From Cristatella mucedo (Eukaryota > Bryozoa > Phylactolaemata > Cristatellidae): DNA of 64,000 nt. The stretch's first letter is position 1. Every line of letters begins with the position of its first letter. A program made the position numbers and the translations under genes. Location of the stretch: NCBI GenBank assembly GCA_009760855.2, contig WPIO01000045.1, positions 1,766,501 through 1,830,500 of the forward strand. The letters are read 5' to 3'. Under the pieces are notes generated by a model. That model ran no database searches. It worked only from the letters and a program-made list of their open reading frames with translations, and had not been told where the DNA came from. Positions 47,658 to 58,800 of this stretch are shown piece by piece.

Positions 47658-48223
47658 GCATATAGTATATTGGCCTAGGTACAACAGGTATATCATCCTG
47701 AATCTAAAACCATTTCTCCAAAAACAATCAGTCGTATACTGCCATCGGAAAAAGGTAAACTGGCTTCTTTCTTGTCGACTTTTGAAGGTAAAAGAAATTT
47801 ACTACATCAAAAGCAGTTCCACTGTGAAGCAAAAATAAGTTTTTTGAGATCACTTACATGGCTACAGGCAATGCATTCACGAGTTAGAGACACTCTTAGG
47901 GGTAGCCGTGATTCCACCATGTCGAGGGCGATTCAAGATGGCCGTAGTGCCACTTTGTTCGTTGCTGTTCACTAACGTTTTCCATAGAATTCACTAACTA
48001 TTACACTAACGTTTTCTATTTCGTAGTCCATCGGAAAGAGAGCCAAACATATTTCCAGCTACTGCTAAACTAAATATAAGTAATTAGAATAAAAATTTAT
48101 CCCAGGTCTCAGGGATTCATTATTATTTTACCCAACGATTGATAACTGTAAGCTGCACTGTGGCTGCGAAATCAGGGAGCAGGAAATGCCGTCAAGTGGC
48201 GCTGCTACCCATAAACAACTTAC

Positions 48224-48278
48224 CCGCCAAAACTCAACAGCCAACAATGGACTGGGCAAAGGCCTGGGTCTTTTTCCA
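48224..48278 (-). pseudogene. SHPRH: SHPRH-like exon: PSPLLAVEFWR
   Basis: Acceptor TCTTCGCAG, donor GTAAGT, ends phase 0. Reads LPSPLLAVEFWR, as in SHPRH PSPLVAVEWWR just before the DEAH-box exon. It enters with one base where the previous exon leaves two to be supplied, so an indel or a missed small exon lies between. Confidence 0.75.
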
Positions 48279-48539
48279 CTGCGAAGACAATATACATAGC
48301 CTAGAACGGTGAAATTGTAACTTTAAATGGTTAACCACATTTCATTTAGTGTCGGCTTTAGATTCAAACCTGAATGCGAGAAGCGATATATTTTACACGC
48401 TGAACAGCGAAAAATAAAAACGCATACAGCTATGAGCTATCTTAGGGTGGTTTACTTGTGTCCATCTTACAAAACAGGGATACGTTTAGTGATGTGGAAG
48501 CAAATTTTAGAGCTTCCCGAGGAACTGAGGTTAGTATTT

Positions 48540-49805
48540 GTTGCTCATGTGGAACTTCCCTCCCAGCCTTCGAGCACCTCAAATTCTTTCAACTCACTTG
48601 CTGCATGTATTGATGACATCCGCACATGGATGGCAGCAAATTTTCTAAAACTTAAATGATGATAAAACTAACTTACTAGTCATGGGCGAACCCAGTGTGA
48701 TTCACAAATTGAAATGGCTGAAGCACAAAATTGGCTCTGCCAGCATATCTCCAGTTGAATCAGTTCGAAATCTAGCTGTCATATTCCAAAGCGACCTATC
48801 ATTAGACGACCGGATCAGATCCACAGTCAAATCTGCCTACTTTCAGCTACGTAACATTGCTAAAATTCGGGCTTTTTCAGATAAGGATAGCACATCTAAG
48901 TGTGTCCATGCATTCGTGATATCCCGTCTTGACTTCTGCAACTCACTGCTTACTGGCCTACCTGGTGAGCCGTGATGGCACACTAGGTAAGGCGGTTGCT
49001 TTTCACGACCTCGGTCCCGAGGTCGTGGGTTCGATTCCTGCGGTGGGCGATTCTGTATCGCCACTGCAAGCGGTGGTGATAGCCATAAAGGCTCTTCTGT
49101 CGCTATACAAAAAGAGGCTGTTTAATCAGCTAGGATTTTTTTTACCAGCATGTGCGATCCGGCGATTGCAGCTGGTGCAAGACTCCACGGCTAGGCTTGT
49201 CTGTCGTGAGCGTCTCAGTTGCTACATTACTCCACTTCTCGCCGACCTGCACTGGCTACCAGTCAAGCAACGGATTGACTTCAAGGTTTTGTCGCTCACT
49301 TTTAGGTCCCTTCATTCTGTGGCTCCAGTCTATCTCTCCGACATACTCCCCCATCAGGCCAAGCATCGTACCACCCGCTTTTCGGAATCCAACAGTCTAG
49401 AAATACCTCGTACAAACCTCAAATCCTTTGGAGACAGTGTGTTTAGTTAGTATGCTCCTAATGCCTGGAACTCCCTACCGACCTGGTTCAGAACATCCCC
49501 TGACCTGACCACATTTAAAAAGAATTCAAAAGCTCACCTATTTAGGACAGAATTTAGTGGGTCCTTGTGATTCGTCCTTGATCTGCTTATGTTTGCTGAC
49601 ACTGTGCATGCTGCCACTAACCACATTTGCATGCTGACCCTGTGCATGTCACTCCTAACCATTTTATTCATTTTTGTTTGTTTATCAAGCATGATTTTAC
49701 TCACCATTCAATTGCATTTCCCCTTTAGCAAATGTAAAGCGCCTCGAGAGAGATTAAGTTCTCTGAGGGTGCTTTATCAAGTGCATTATTATCATTATAT
49801 TATTA
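48540..49805 (+). mobile_element. LINE family A, best 3' copy, split by SINE B
   Basis: Open stretches encode IDDIRTWMAANFLKLK, SPVESVRNLAVIFQSDLSLD, HAFVISRLDFCNSLLTGLP, then after the SINE RRLQLVQDSTARLVCRERLS and DLHWLPVKQRIDFKVLSL. The 3' tail and ATTATT end at about 49,805. The RT palm motifs are absent (5' truncated). Confidence 0.85.
48966..49140 (+). mobile_element. tRNA-derived SINE family B nested in a LINE A copy
   Basis: Head TGATGGCACACTAGG (A-box-like) and an exact B-box GGTTCGATTCC at about 49,028. The body has GGCGATTCTGTATCGCC and a T-rich 3' end. It splits a LINE A open frame between GGCCTACC and AGCATGTGC, which are adjacent in the uninterrupted minus-strand copy at 51,545-51,580. 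The flanking repeat is only TACC. Confidence 0.8.
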
Positions 49806-50084
49806 TTATTAAGCATAATTTAGTCATGATTGCTACGTTGCTTGGTTGATATATACCCGTTCCTGATACTGATTTAATTTATGTATTTGCATGAAAAAAG
49901 AAGGAAACAGATAAGTCTATCACAGTATGCACAGTTTCATCACGGAAAGCACAATATATACAGCTATCAATGTGGAATGAGCAAATGCTCTTTGGAATAA
50001 GTGGGTTATAATCTTCCTTTAAAATGTGTCTGGTCATAGCAACTCTTGATGTCAGGTGGATGGGAGGTGTTTCAATGCTGTGCA

Positions 50085-50245
50085 TGTCACCCCTAACTAT
50101 GTTATTAATGATGTTTATCCTGAATTATTTTACTCAACATTCAATCGCATTTTCCTTTGCAGCAAATGTAAAGCTCATAGAAAGAGTTTGAGTTCTCTGA
50201 GGGCGCTTTATCAATTGCAGTGTTGTTTTTATTACTATTACTTTC
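50085..50245 (+). mobile_element. LINE family A tail fragment
   Basis: TGTGCATGTCACCCCTAAC, GCAGCAAATGTAAAGCTC and GAGGGCGCTTTATCAATTGC with a T-rich end. Confidence 0.65.
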
Positions 50246-50558
50246 ACAGAATTCCTCACCCCTTGTGGGTTTAAAGATAGTAATAAGCGGTTGCCTAAAA
50301 GCTTTTTTGGGCAAGGTCTTTGGTTTGGAAAATGATCGGTTTACCTAAGAATGATTAAAAAGATTGGTCGTTGAGGGATCCATTAATACAGATTTGGTAC
50401 AGAGGCAACCATATCACTCGCAATAAGTCTAAATTACTGGCTTGTAGTTGCTCATTTTGTGCTGAAGAATAATGTTTCAACATCGCAAACCAATAAAACT
50501 GTCCTTCATAATCTAGACTTGGCTAATCCTTTGATCTAGGGTTAATTCTATTTGATTG

Positions 50559-50702
50559 GTTGAGCTGGTTCCGTCCAGGGGCTAAAGTGCTCACCTCGAC
50601 CAAGGTCTGAATGAGGTCTTAAGCTCATGCTCTAAACTATTGGTGAAGTGCCTGTATAGAGATTAAGTTCTCTTGCGGTGCTATACAAATCAATTATATG
50701 AG
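50559..50702 (+). mobile_element. SINE family A, diverged copy
   Basis: TTGAGCTGGTTCCGTCCAGG head, GTGCTCACCTCGACCAAGG body and a tail matching AGATTAAGTTCTCTTG...GCTATACAAAT. The pol III boxes are degraded. Confidence 0.65.
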
Positions 50703-50775
50703 ATAACATTCCTCAGGATTAAATGCGAACTATGTTTCATCGTACAAAACGGAAACTAATATACGGCTGTCTTAC

Positions 50776-50902
50776 CACTTTCATGCTTTCTATCAGCGTT
50801 CTCTATATCCTCCATTAGCTTTTCATACGACGTGATTATAATGTCCTGTAGACATAATTTTTCAGGTTGGACGCACGTTCTGGAAACAACGCCTCGATAA
50901 AC
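50776..50902 (-). pseudogene. SHPRH: SHPRH-like exon: V-Y-GV ... QDIIITSYEKL
   Basis: Acceptor CATTTTCAG, donor GTAAGA, phase 0 to 1. Encodes VYRGVVSRTCVQPEKLCLQD and IIITSYEKLMEDIENADRKH, matching the stretch before motif II (VYQGV...QPHFLAEQDIVIITYDVL). The plus-strand LINE-like surroundings do not interrupt it. Confidence 0.8.
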
Positions 50903-50921
50903 CTGAAAATGACATAATAGT

Positions 50922-51705
50922 AATAGTGAACTTGATAAAGCGCCCACAGAGAACTTAATCTATTCCTAGGCGTTTTACATTTGCTGCAAAGGGAAACCCA
51001 ATTGAATGATGAGTAATATCATGGTTGATAAACAACATGAATAACATGGTTAGGGGTGACATGCATAGGGTCAGCATGTAAATGTAGTTAGTGGCAGCAA
51101 GTGCAGTGTCAGCAAGCACAAGCACATGAACAACGAATCACAGGTACCTACTAAAGGCTGTCCTAAATAAGTGTGTTTTTAAGTTTTTTTTAAATGTGAT
51201 CAAGTCAGGGAATGTTCTGACGCATGTCGGGAGGGAGCTACAGGCTTTGGAAGCATCCGAACTAAATGCACGGTCTCCAAATAATTTGAGGGTTTGTATG
51301 AGGTATTGGTAAACTGTTGGATTCCGAAAAGCAGATGGTACGATGCTCGGCCTGGTGGGGAAGAAGATCTGAGAGATAGGCTGGAACCCAAGAATTAAGT
51401 GACCTAAACTTGAGTCATAAAACCTTGATGTCGATCCGTTGCTTGACTGGTAGCCAGTGCAGGTCGGCGAGAAGTGGTGTGATGTGGCAACTGCGACGCT
51501 CACGACAGACAAGCCCTGCTGCCGAGTTTTGCACCATCTTTAATCGCCTGAATGCACATGTCGGTAGGCCAGGAAGCAGTGAGTTATAGCAGTCAAGACG
51601 GGATGTCACAAATGCATGGACCAACTTAGACGCGGTATCCTGGTCTAAGCAAGCCCGAATTTTAGCAATGCTAGTTATCTGAAAGTAGGCAGACTTGATT
51701 GTGGA
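50922..51705 (-). mobile_element. LINE family A, 3' copy with C-terminal frame
   Basis: On the minus strand: HAFVTSRLDCYNSLLPGLPT, SAAGLVCRERRSCHITPLLA, LHWLPVKQRIDIKVL, and tail TTAATCT...CTTTATCAAG. It lies just upstream of the 50,776-50,902 exon and its tail starts about 20 bp from the exon acceptor side. Confidence 0.8.
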
Positions 51706-52089
51706 GCTTTTTCACTTTTTGCTATCGAAATCAAAATGTGCAGTAAGCAACAGGGTCACACTTGGCGGTATTTTTATAAAAATAATACTCATAAAGATGA
51801 CGCCTGAAACTATGAGAGTCAAAAAATATAGCTACCTTAACAATACCACGAGTAAATAAATACACCATAGCGTTGCTAGAAATTTATTACGAAAGATAGT
51901 GAATGCTAAGTCTAAACAGTCCACAGCTTGAGCCTTAGCAGAGGGGGTACACTATGCTCGGCAGCTTCAAAATTCTAATAAACGCTGTCTGTAGTCCTTT
52001 TTAAAGACTGTGACATCAAGATATAGCTGGTGTTTACTTAAAGTTTAGGAAAGCTTTTCCAAAGCAGCTTTGCTACAGCAAAGGCCTAC

Positions 52090-52197
52090 CATGGTTTGCA
52101 GGGTTCCTGGTGTCACGTGGCGTCTTATTTCTTCTTCCCAATGGTTGACGAGCCGCTCTGGAACGATAATCAGAGTAGCTTTTGATGACAATGGCTT
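52090..52197 (-). pseudogene. SHPRH: SHPRH-like exon: motif Ia
   Basis: 36 codons, phase 0 to 0, acceptor TTATTTCAG, donor GTAGGC. Reads KATLIIVPERLVNHWEEEI then RRHVTPGTLQTM, closely matching SNF2 motif Ia of SHPRH (ATLI-P----W--EI--HV). No lesion inside the exon. Confidence 0.8.
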
Positions 52198-53346
52198 CTG
52201 AAATAAAAAGGTTTTTGCCCACTGAAAATTTTACTTCGCCTCACCGGTTCTTTCTCAATACCGCTGCTGGCGAATGCAGCAATAGATAAAGTTGTAATTA
52301 TAGTCCTTAACTATTTATCGTGCCAAAGCTTTACTTAACACACTGTCGGCATAAATACTCATTACGCTATCATTCGAACGTAGCATGCTCTGATAATGTA
52401 TTTCAAACGAGAACAAAAGAAAATCGTCTTAATTTTGAGATGTTCTTCTATAATAAAGGATACCATCTGAAATAATAAAATTCACAGCAATAATAATGAG
52501 AAAAACTCAACAACACCTATTGAGGACTGCAGTATATGTATAGGTATTTCAAATACGCTGTAAATACAACATGACAGTGGTTGATTCCTCATCTGCTGTT
52601 TCAATGTCTACGGGAGCATAAAGATAAGTGTTATCTTGAATGGAGAAAACGTTATGAGAATAAGATAACTGGTTAGCTTTATTTTGAATGCTGCCAAATC
52701 ACATGAAGATGAAAGAATGTTACTCGACAGTAAATCCACTCTTTGGGACATGCTTCAAAGGGAATTTAAGTTTAGTATAAGCACTGCCCACCCATTAAAG
52801 TCAGCACAGTGGGTTTTGCACTGATTTGCGTGGTTATGAATTAATTCAAATAGGTTCGCGTGAGGGACCTCTTAGTGAATTACTCAGCTTTGAAGTCCAT
52901 AAGCTGCTTAACGGTGAGTACAAACTGGCCAGAAATTATTCATGATCTCAGCTGCAAATTTTAGAGGGACAAACCTGGTGTTGAAGGCCCGAACAAATGT
53001 GTTTACATTTTTGCAGAAAGAGGATTGCGTATCGTCAATAGTCTACGTAATTGTGACTCATTGCAACTCAAAAATACTTGGGCAACTCCATCGCTATGGA
53101 AAACAAGTGTACTTGCAGTGTCTTGCATCAACTTTAAGCACCAAGACGCATAGGCTGATAAACCTGCAAGCCACGAGTAACTTAGGTAGAATCCATGAAC
53201 CAACTCGAACGTAGTACGCATGTCTAGCAAGCCCAAAATTGATGCCGGATACTCTATAATTTAGTAGTTCGTCAATGATTGTTGCTCGTGACCATTAATT
53301 CTCCGGAGTCCACATTTCCATATGGCCTCAGCGTTTGCAAGGCGAT

Positions 53347-53484
53347 GATGCTCTGATGGTAAGATTGGATGATGCAAAGAGATGCTCTGGCAGGATTGGA
53401 TGATGCAAAGAGATGCTCTGGCAGGATTGGATGATGCAAAGAGATGCTCTGGCAGGATTGGATGATGCAAAGAGATGCCCTGGC
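53347..53484. repeat. 31-bp minisatellite, about four copies
   Basis: Unit GCAGGATTGGATGATGCAAA plus GAGATGCTCTG, nearly identical copies. The minus-strand frame (LFASSNPARAS repeats) is an artefact. Confidence 0.9.
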
Positions 53485-53599
53485 ACGATAGGAGGAGCTC
53501 GTGGAGGGGGACCTAATGATCAGAAGTATCAAATACAGCCGATAGATCATACAGCATAAGTAGCATATAGGTTTTAGGTGTGTACACATTCCTGATACG

Positions 53600-54250
53600 C
53601 ATGTATCTCCGTCTGTAACTCCACAAAGTCATAAAGACTACGTGGGTGTTACGCAGGAGAGTTTTGTATAGCACATCCACAGCCTAGGCGGCTTTCGGTA
53701 CGCATTCGCTGGCCAACAGACTTCGTCTCACGCAACGAAGAGAAAGTGGGAAGCATAACAGAGTCAGGAAAGATGTCGAGGCCGAGTAGCAGCGGTAGTG
53801 AGTAGCATCTAGCAGATCAGGACAGCTGAAAAGCATGTCATAGTCGGCAGCAGGAGATTAGTTGTCGTTGCCTAAAAATTGTGGAAGCTAGTTCCACAGT
53901 CTAGGACCTGCAGAGCTAAAGCTTCTGTCGCCAACGGCCTTTAAACGAAGGAATGGAACAGCTAATTCGTTGTCCACACAGGACCTGGTGGTGAAAAGAG
54001 GCTGAAACTGGTGCAGCAGTTCAGCCAGGTACGAAGGAGCCAAGCCGTGGCGGGCCTTGTGGGTCAGCATAAGAACTTTGCTCGGTACCCGTTGCTCGAC
54101 TGGCATTCATCCTAGCTCTTTTAGCAAAGGATACACTTGCTAAAACCTCTGTCACTTGAAGGCTAGCCTTACTGCCTTATTCATGGTCAGCTGCAGTTGC
54201 CTAGTAGCTTTCTATGGTAGCTCAGCCAAAAGGGAATTACAATAATCAAG
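53600..54250 (-). mobile_element. LINE family B 3' fragment
   Basis: Tail TGTATCTCCGTCTGTAACTC and coding block (minus) MPVEQRVPSKVLMLTHKARH, LAPSYLAELLHQ, VGDRSFSSAGPRLWN. Confidence 0.75.
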
Positions 54251-54659
54251 CCGGGACCGAGCTCCTTGGACACACGAGTTCTACACTCAAATCAGCACTG
54301 GTTCTGCCGAGTGACTAGCTCTAACACATGACTGGAAAATACCTGCTAATTTGAAGTTTCTATATCCGAGTTCAGCTGATCTGTCATTACTCTTTGTGGA
54401 GTCTTCGACTAGAGCAGCAGTCTGAGAAGACTGTGGAGACTGGCTAGAGTGATCATATGCCCTTCCTTCTCGAGTACAAGGAGTGGCCTCATAGCAGTTT
54501 TTCGAATGGTGCCGGAACTATACCTGAGGCTAAGGGCATATATATTATGCTTTACTTATGCTTGGCGGCAGCAGATCTGTGCAGCTTACAGGTAGGGCCG
54601 TGGGAATAAGGTCAATATTGCAAGCAGTCTTCGTAGACTCCGAGATGAATTTCAGGACA

Positions 54660-55170
54660 ACGTCAGTTTCGCCAATAACTTTAGGTCCCTCTGCTCCGTG
54701 GCTCCACCGTAGCTAACAGAAATACTACCCCACCTCCCGCCTGACTAGACAGCGTACTAACTGCCTCTGTGAAATTAATCCTTTAGCACCACCTATTACG
54801 AGCCTCAAACTTTTGGGAAGCCATGCTTTTGGTTCGTATGATACCAAAGCCTGAAAGTTACTCCAGACTGACGTCGCGACATCCCTTGTATTGGAAAACT
54901 TTACATATGACTTAAAAGCACATTATTTTATCACAGCGTTTAGTGGGTCCTCGTGTTTTTTTGTCCGTTGATTATGGTGACAGAAACTGTGCATAGTGTT
55001 ACTAACCATATTCGCATGCTGAAACTGTGCTTATTACCTCTAACCCCGTTATGCTTTTTGACTTGCATTTTATCAGTATTCATCAGATCATGCTTCCTTT
55101 ACACCAATTGCAAAGTGCTTAGAGATATATTAATTTCTACAAATGCTTTATGCAAATTTATTATTATTAT
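54660..55170 (+). mobile_element. LINE family A 3' fragment
   Basis: CTTTAGGTCCCTCTGCTCCG, CCTCAAACTTTTGGGAAGCC, GTTTAGTGGGTCCTCGTG and an ATT-rich tail. It is tail to tail with the minus copy at 55,250. Confidence 0.65.
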
Positions 55171-55249
55171 TACTATTTTTGCCATCATAGTCGTGGCAGG
55201 CTTTAATGAAGATATTGAGCGAATTCAAACATTCTCTAATAAAAATTAG

Positions 55250-55680
55250 GCATTTGATATAGCACCCTCACACAGAGCTCAATCTCTTTCTAGGCACATT
55301 TTCTAAAAAGGAGGCATTGTCAAATGGTTAGTGATAGCATGCTCAATAAAACATAAGAATAGCATGGCCGTCCGTGACATGAACAGGGTCAGCATGCAAG
55401 CATAATTATAGGTAGCATGCATAGTGTTGACACATCTAAGCACGTAAAGGTCGATTCACAGGGACACAGTAAATGCTGTGATAAATATGGGCGGTTTTAG
55501 CTTCTTTTTAAATTTGGTCAAGTCGTGAGATGCACTGACCCAAACCGGGAATGAGTTCCCGGCTTTAGTAGCGTAGGGCCTAAAGGCACGGTCTCTAAAA
55601 TAGTTGAGGTTTGCACGAGGTCTAGGTAAACCTTCAGATTCCAAAAAGTGGGTTGCATGATGCTTAGCTTGGTGGGGAAG
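55250..55680 (-). mobile_element. LINE family A 3' fragment
   Basis: Minus strand: LLPHQAKHHATHFLESEGLP, RDRAFRPYATKAGNSFPVW and the family tail at 55,255-55,310. Confidence 0.7.
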
Positions 55681-56285
55681 TAATAATAATGACAACAATT
55701 TGATAAAGTGCCCTCAGAGAACTAAATCTATTTCTAGGCTGCAAAGAAAGCAAAGGAAGATAGCTGCAAAGGAAGCACGATCAAACGTTTAGTGGTAGCA
55801 TGCTTAATCAACAACAGGAATAACATGCTTGGTTAGAAGTGAATTGCTCAGGTTCAGAATTCAAGTACGCTTATTGACAGCATGCTCCAGTGTCAGCACG
55901 AATTAGCACATGACGGAAGAATCACAGGGCCTCACAAAATGCTGTATAAGTAGATACGTTTTCAGGATTTTTTGAATCGGAAGAGTCTAGATATGTTGTA
56001 ATGCACATCGTGAGTGAGTTCCGGGCTTCAGGAGCATATGAACTAAAGGCAGGGTTTTCAAAGAATTTGAGTTTGTACGAGGTAAAGTTAAACAATTATA
56101 TTCGGAAATTCGCGTTGCACGATGGTTAGTCTGATGGGGGAGTATATAGTATCGCTAGACTGTAGCCAAAGAATGAAGGGACATACAAGTGAGTGACGAA
56201 ACTTTAAAGGCACTGAGTTGCTTGACAAAGTGGAAGTGCAGGTTGGCGAGAAGTGTTGAGATGATTTGCGGTTGGTTAGAGGCAT
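55681..56285 (-). mobile_element. LINE family A 3' fragment abutting the previous copy
   Basis: Its ATT tail starts exactly where the 55,250-55,680 copy ends. Blocks GATAAAGTGCCCTCAGAGAA, TAATCAACAACAGGAATAAC and GAACTAAAGGCAGGG match family A. Confidence 0.65.
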
Positions 56286-57472
56286 AGTGAAACAGCAGGA
56301 TTCAGGCGAGCAGGAGATACGACAAGAAGCATGAGAAGGAAATACTTAATACAGCAAATATTTAATGGTAATAAAAAGAAATATTAATAAAATAGCTGTA
56401 CGTTTGGAAGCAAAGGAACAAAGCAATATAAAGGTGAATCACAAAAAACCTTGTGTTCAACAATCTAGTTAAGGCGAGCCAGCAAACTTCTGGAGAAAGT
56501 GGTTTCCTGCGATTTCAAGTGGTATTTCTAAAGTTCATCTCAGAAGAGTTCGGCTACAGATTTTAAAAGTTTCCACGTAGTACCAGCTAATCATATACTG
56601 TTCGATTTGGAGGAGGTAGCCTCTTCATGTCAGCATGCCTAATTGTACCAGACAATAGGCAGACTTAACTGTGGAGCTCAAGGGATCATCCACAGATCGA
56701 TAGTTTCTGAGCGATAATGACTAGAGGATTGCAAGCATAGGCTACGATCGAGTCTGACCCGGGTCAAGGCTCGGTGCTTGTTAGGCTACCGGATGATACC
56801 AGTAGGTTTTCCAACAATTATTTACTTGGCTTTATTAGTATTAAATCAGGTAAAGTGTACTTTCGCCTAAGTGCTCAATTAATCGATTCAAGCTGCAAAG
56901 CAGTGAATGCAGTAGATGTTGCTGACATTCAGAGAAGGATCGCGGAACAGGTACTCCGGTTTTTCACTTTATACCAAACAAACTTTTGCAATAACTTCAG
57001 GCATCTTAAGTACTCATGCACGAATTGTAACGTCTAAATGTAAACATTTCTACCCTAAATGTAGCATCACAAATTTACATTTATCTGCTATTAATTGTAT
57101 ATCGGCAAAATTTTAAGAGAGTAGTTATGGAGCTAATTAATTGTATATTCATATGCATTACAAATATACATACATGTCTATATATATTTGTGGGTGTTTT
57201 TGTATAGAGGTATAGGTATAAGTATATGTGTATTTATCAATTGGTGCATGTGTGCGTGTTTGAAGCAAGCGCCGTGGCTATTACTTATTGACGTCAATGA
57301 TTCAGCTCTAAAGCAGGCCGATAGCTATTGGTTAAAAGCTGGTTGTCGTGTTTCTTGGAAACCTGCATTTTAGAAAAAGGATGAAGATTATCTCGTAAGG
57401 AAAAAGTAATTGCTTATTCTAATATACCAAATCTAGAGTCGAGCTGTTCCTGATAAATAAATAAAAACAATA

Positions 57473-57642
57473 CTAGCTGATTTAACAGCCTCTCTTTGTA
57501 GAGCGACAGAAGAGCCTTTACGGCCATCACCACCACTTGCAGTTGTGATAAAGAATCGCCCACTGCAGGATTCGAACCCACGACTTCCGGGCCGAGGTCG
57601 TGAAAAGCAACCGCCTTACCTAGCGAGCCATTAGTGCCAATA
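57473..57642 (-). mobile_element. SINE family B copy
   Basis: Minus strand carries the GAACCCACGACC complement of the B-box region, AAGCAACCGCCTTACCTAG and the AGCTGATTTAACAGCC end. Confidence 0.7.
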
Positions 57643-58078
57643 AATAATATTTAGATGCTGCAAAATAAATAAAACGAGCTTAAAATGTTTGGCTCCGTAT
57701 AGTTTTAAGAAATCAGCCAGGCTCCGGCCATTTGTTAAAGTATTAGAAACCGAGACACGGTAATTTACCTAGTGCACGAGCTCATTACGAAAACGCTCCT
57801 TACTTTGGATAATCTTACAAGATAGACAAGAAACAAAGAAGAAATTAAGACGTAGCCATGCTTACACATGACCCCTGCAAACGAGGGTAAATTAAAGTTG
57901 CTAAACGGGCATCAGCTTCTGAACTAACCGTACGCATAATAATGAATGCTGAAGCCACTGGGCATCTGCCATGCTTACAAGATATTGGGTGTTATATATT
58001 CGTCGTGCGGCTTGTTAAACGTGAGATATTTTAAAACCTCAAATTAAGCCAATTCGGCTTGCATTTAGGCTGCCATAC

Positions 58079-58364
58079 CTTTAAACTTGGCTTCATCCCT
58101 TGGCAAAGGTCTTTGGAGCTCGCAGAATGAGACAAATCCATTTCGGCTCCGGTTTGGGACGACGAAGGGGAAACCGTCGAGCAACCATGAGTGACGCTGC
58201 CTGTCGACGTGGCGTATGTGCTGGCTGCTGCTAAGGCATCTCTCTCTTGACGGGGGTTAACTAGAATGCATGCCAGCACTACTGCGGTCTTACTGAGACC
58301 AGTATCATCTGCCAAAATTCCTCCTTTTGGCAGCGGCATTTTGGGCGGTCGTCCGTTTAGAAGT
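58079..58364 (-). pseudogene. SHPRH: SHPRH-like exon: SNF2 motif I (Walker A)
   Basis: Acceptor TTTGAAG, donor GTATGG, ends phase 0. It encodes PLPKGGILADDTGLSKTAVV then LACILVNPR, matching the family GGILADEMGLGKT-VEVLA-IL. The ATP-binding loop has Ser (AGT) for the Gly before Lys-Thr, and DDT for DEM. The rest is a Ser-rich stretch ending KPSLK. Confidence 0.8.
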
Positions 58365-58682
58365 CTTCAAATTAAGGAGCGGCGGCAAATAAAGCGGTAG
58401 GATGTGGCACCGCAGAACAGATACTTTCGTATTGGCAAGCTTAAATGCATGGTATATCTTGATCAGTCACTTATATTTGCTATTTCGGTATTGATTCCAA
58501 GCTTCTGTAATGAACAATATTGGGATAGTATATCCAAACCATTCTGGACACTCTTAGTGGTTTACGTAAAAATTTTTTTTGATTGTTTTCCAAGAAGAAA
58601 ATGCCAAAGCATTCGGCGAGTCACCAAGTGCCCATAGGTGAGTAATGAATAAATAACAAATAGAGATGGATTAGAAAATTTA

Positions 58683-58800
58683 ACAGAGTCATTTGTGCAG
58701 CGGCAGAAGAGCATTAACCGCCATGACTAGAGCGATCAGTAAAGGATCGCCTACTGCAGGACTTGAATCCACGACCTCGGTCGTAAAGAGTAATCACTAA
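58683..58800 (-). mobile_element. SINE family B, 5'-degraded copy
   Basis: Minus-strand match to the body and B-box region (ATCGCCTACTGCAGGA, AATCCACGACCTCGG). The head is weakly kept. Confidence 0.6.

Larger units (their letters stand above)
27663..58364 (-). pseudogene. SHPRH: SHPRH-like SNF2 ATPase/E3 ligase gene, unprocessed pseudogene
   Basis: Exons on one strand occur in the order of the SHPRH helicase core: motif I (58,364-58,079), Ia (52,197-52,090), 50,902-50,776, 48,278-48,224, DEAH (47,397-47,347), 36,270-36,192, 35,952-35,765, 33,905-33,798, 33,219-33,130, 29,779-29,607 and 27,891-27,663. SHPRH is a nuclear SNF2 helicase with RING E3 activity that polyubiquitinates PCNA in replication-fork damage tolerance. 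Most intron phases agree. Damage: Walker A GLSKT instead of GLGKT, TDTP for SGTP, motif VI erased, a frameshift at 29.7 kb, one phase mismatch (50,776 to 48,278) and an in-frame TAG in the last exon. The RING exon was not found. Exons before motif I and any PHD or linker-histone exons were also not found. Introns are filled with transposons. Confidence 0.8.

Noticed and set aside
52760-52810. Possible PHD-finger end before the motif Ia exon
   Set aside because: Only one Cys in frame and no acceptor/donor pair.
53261-53589. Repeat protein with HLFASSNPARAS units
   Set aside because: Translation of a 31-bp minisatellite.
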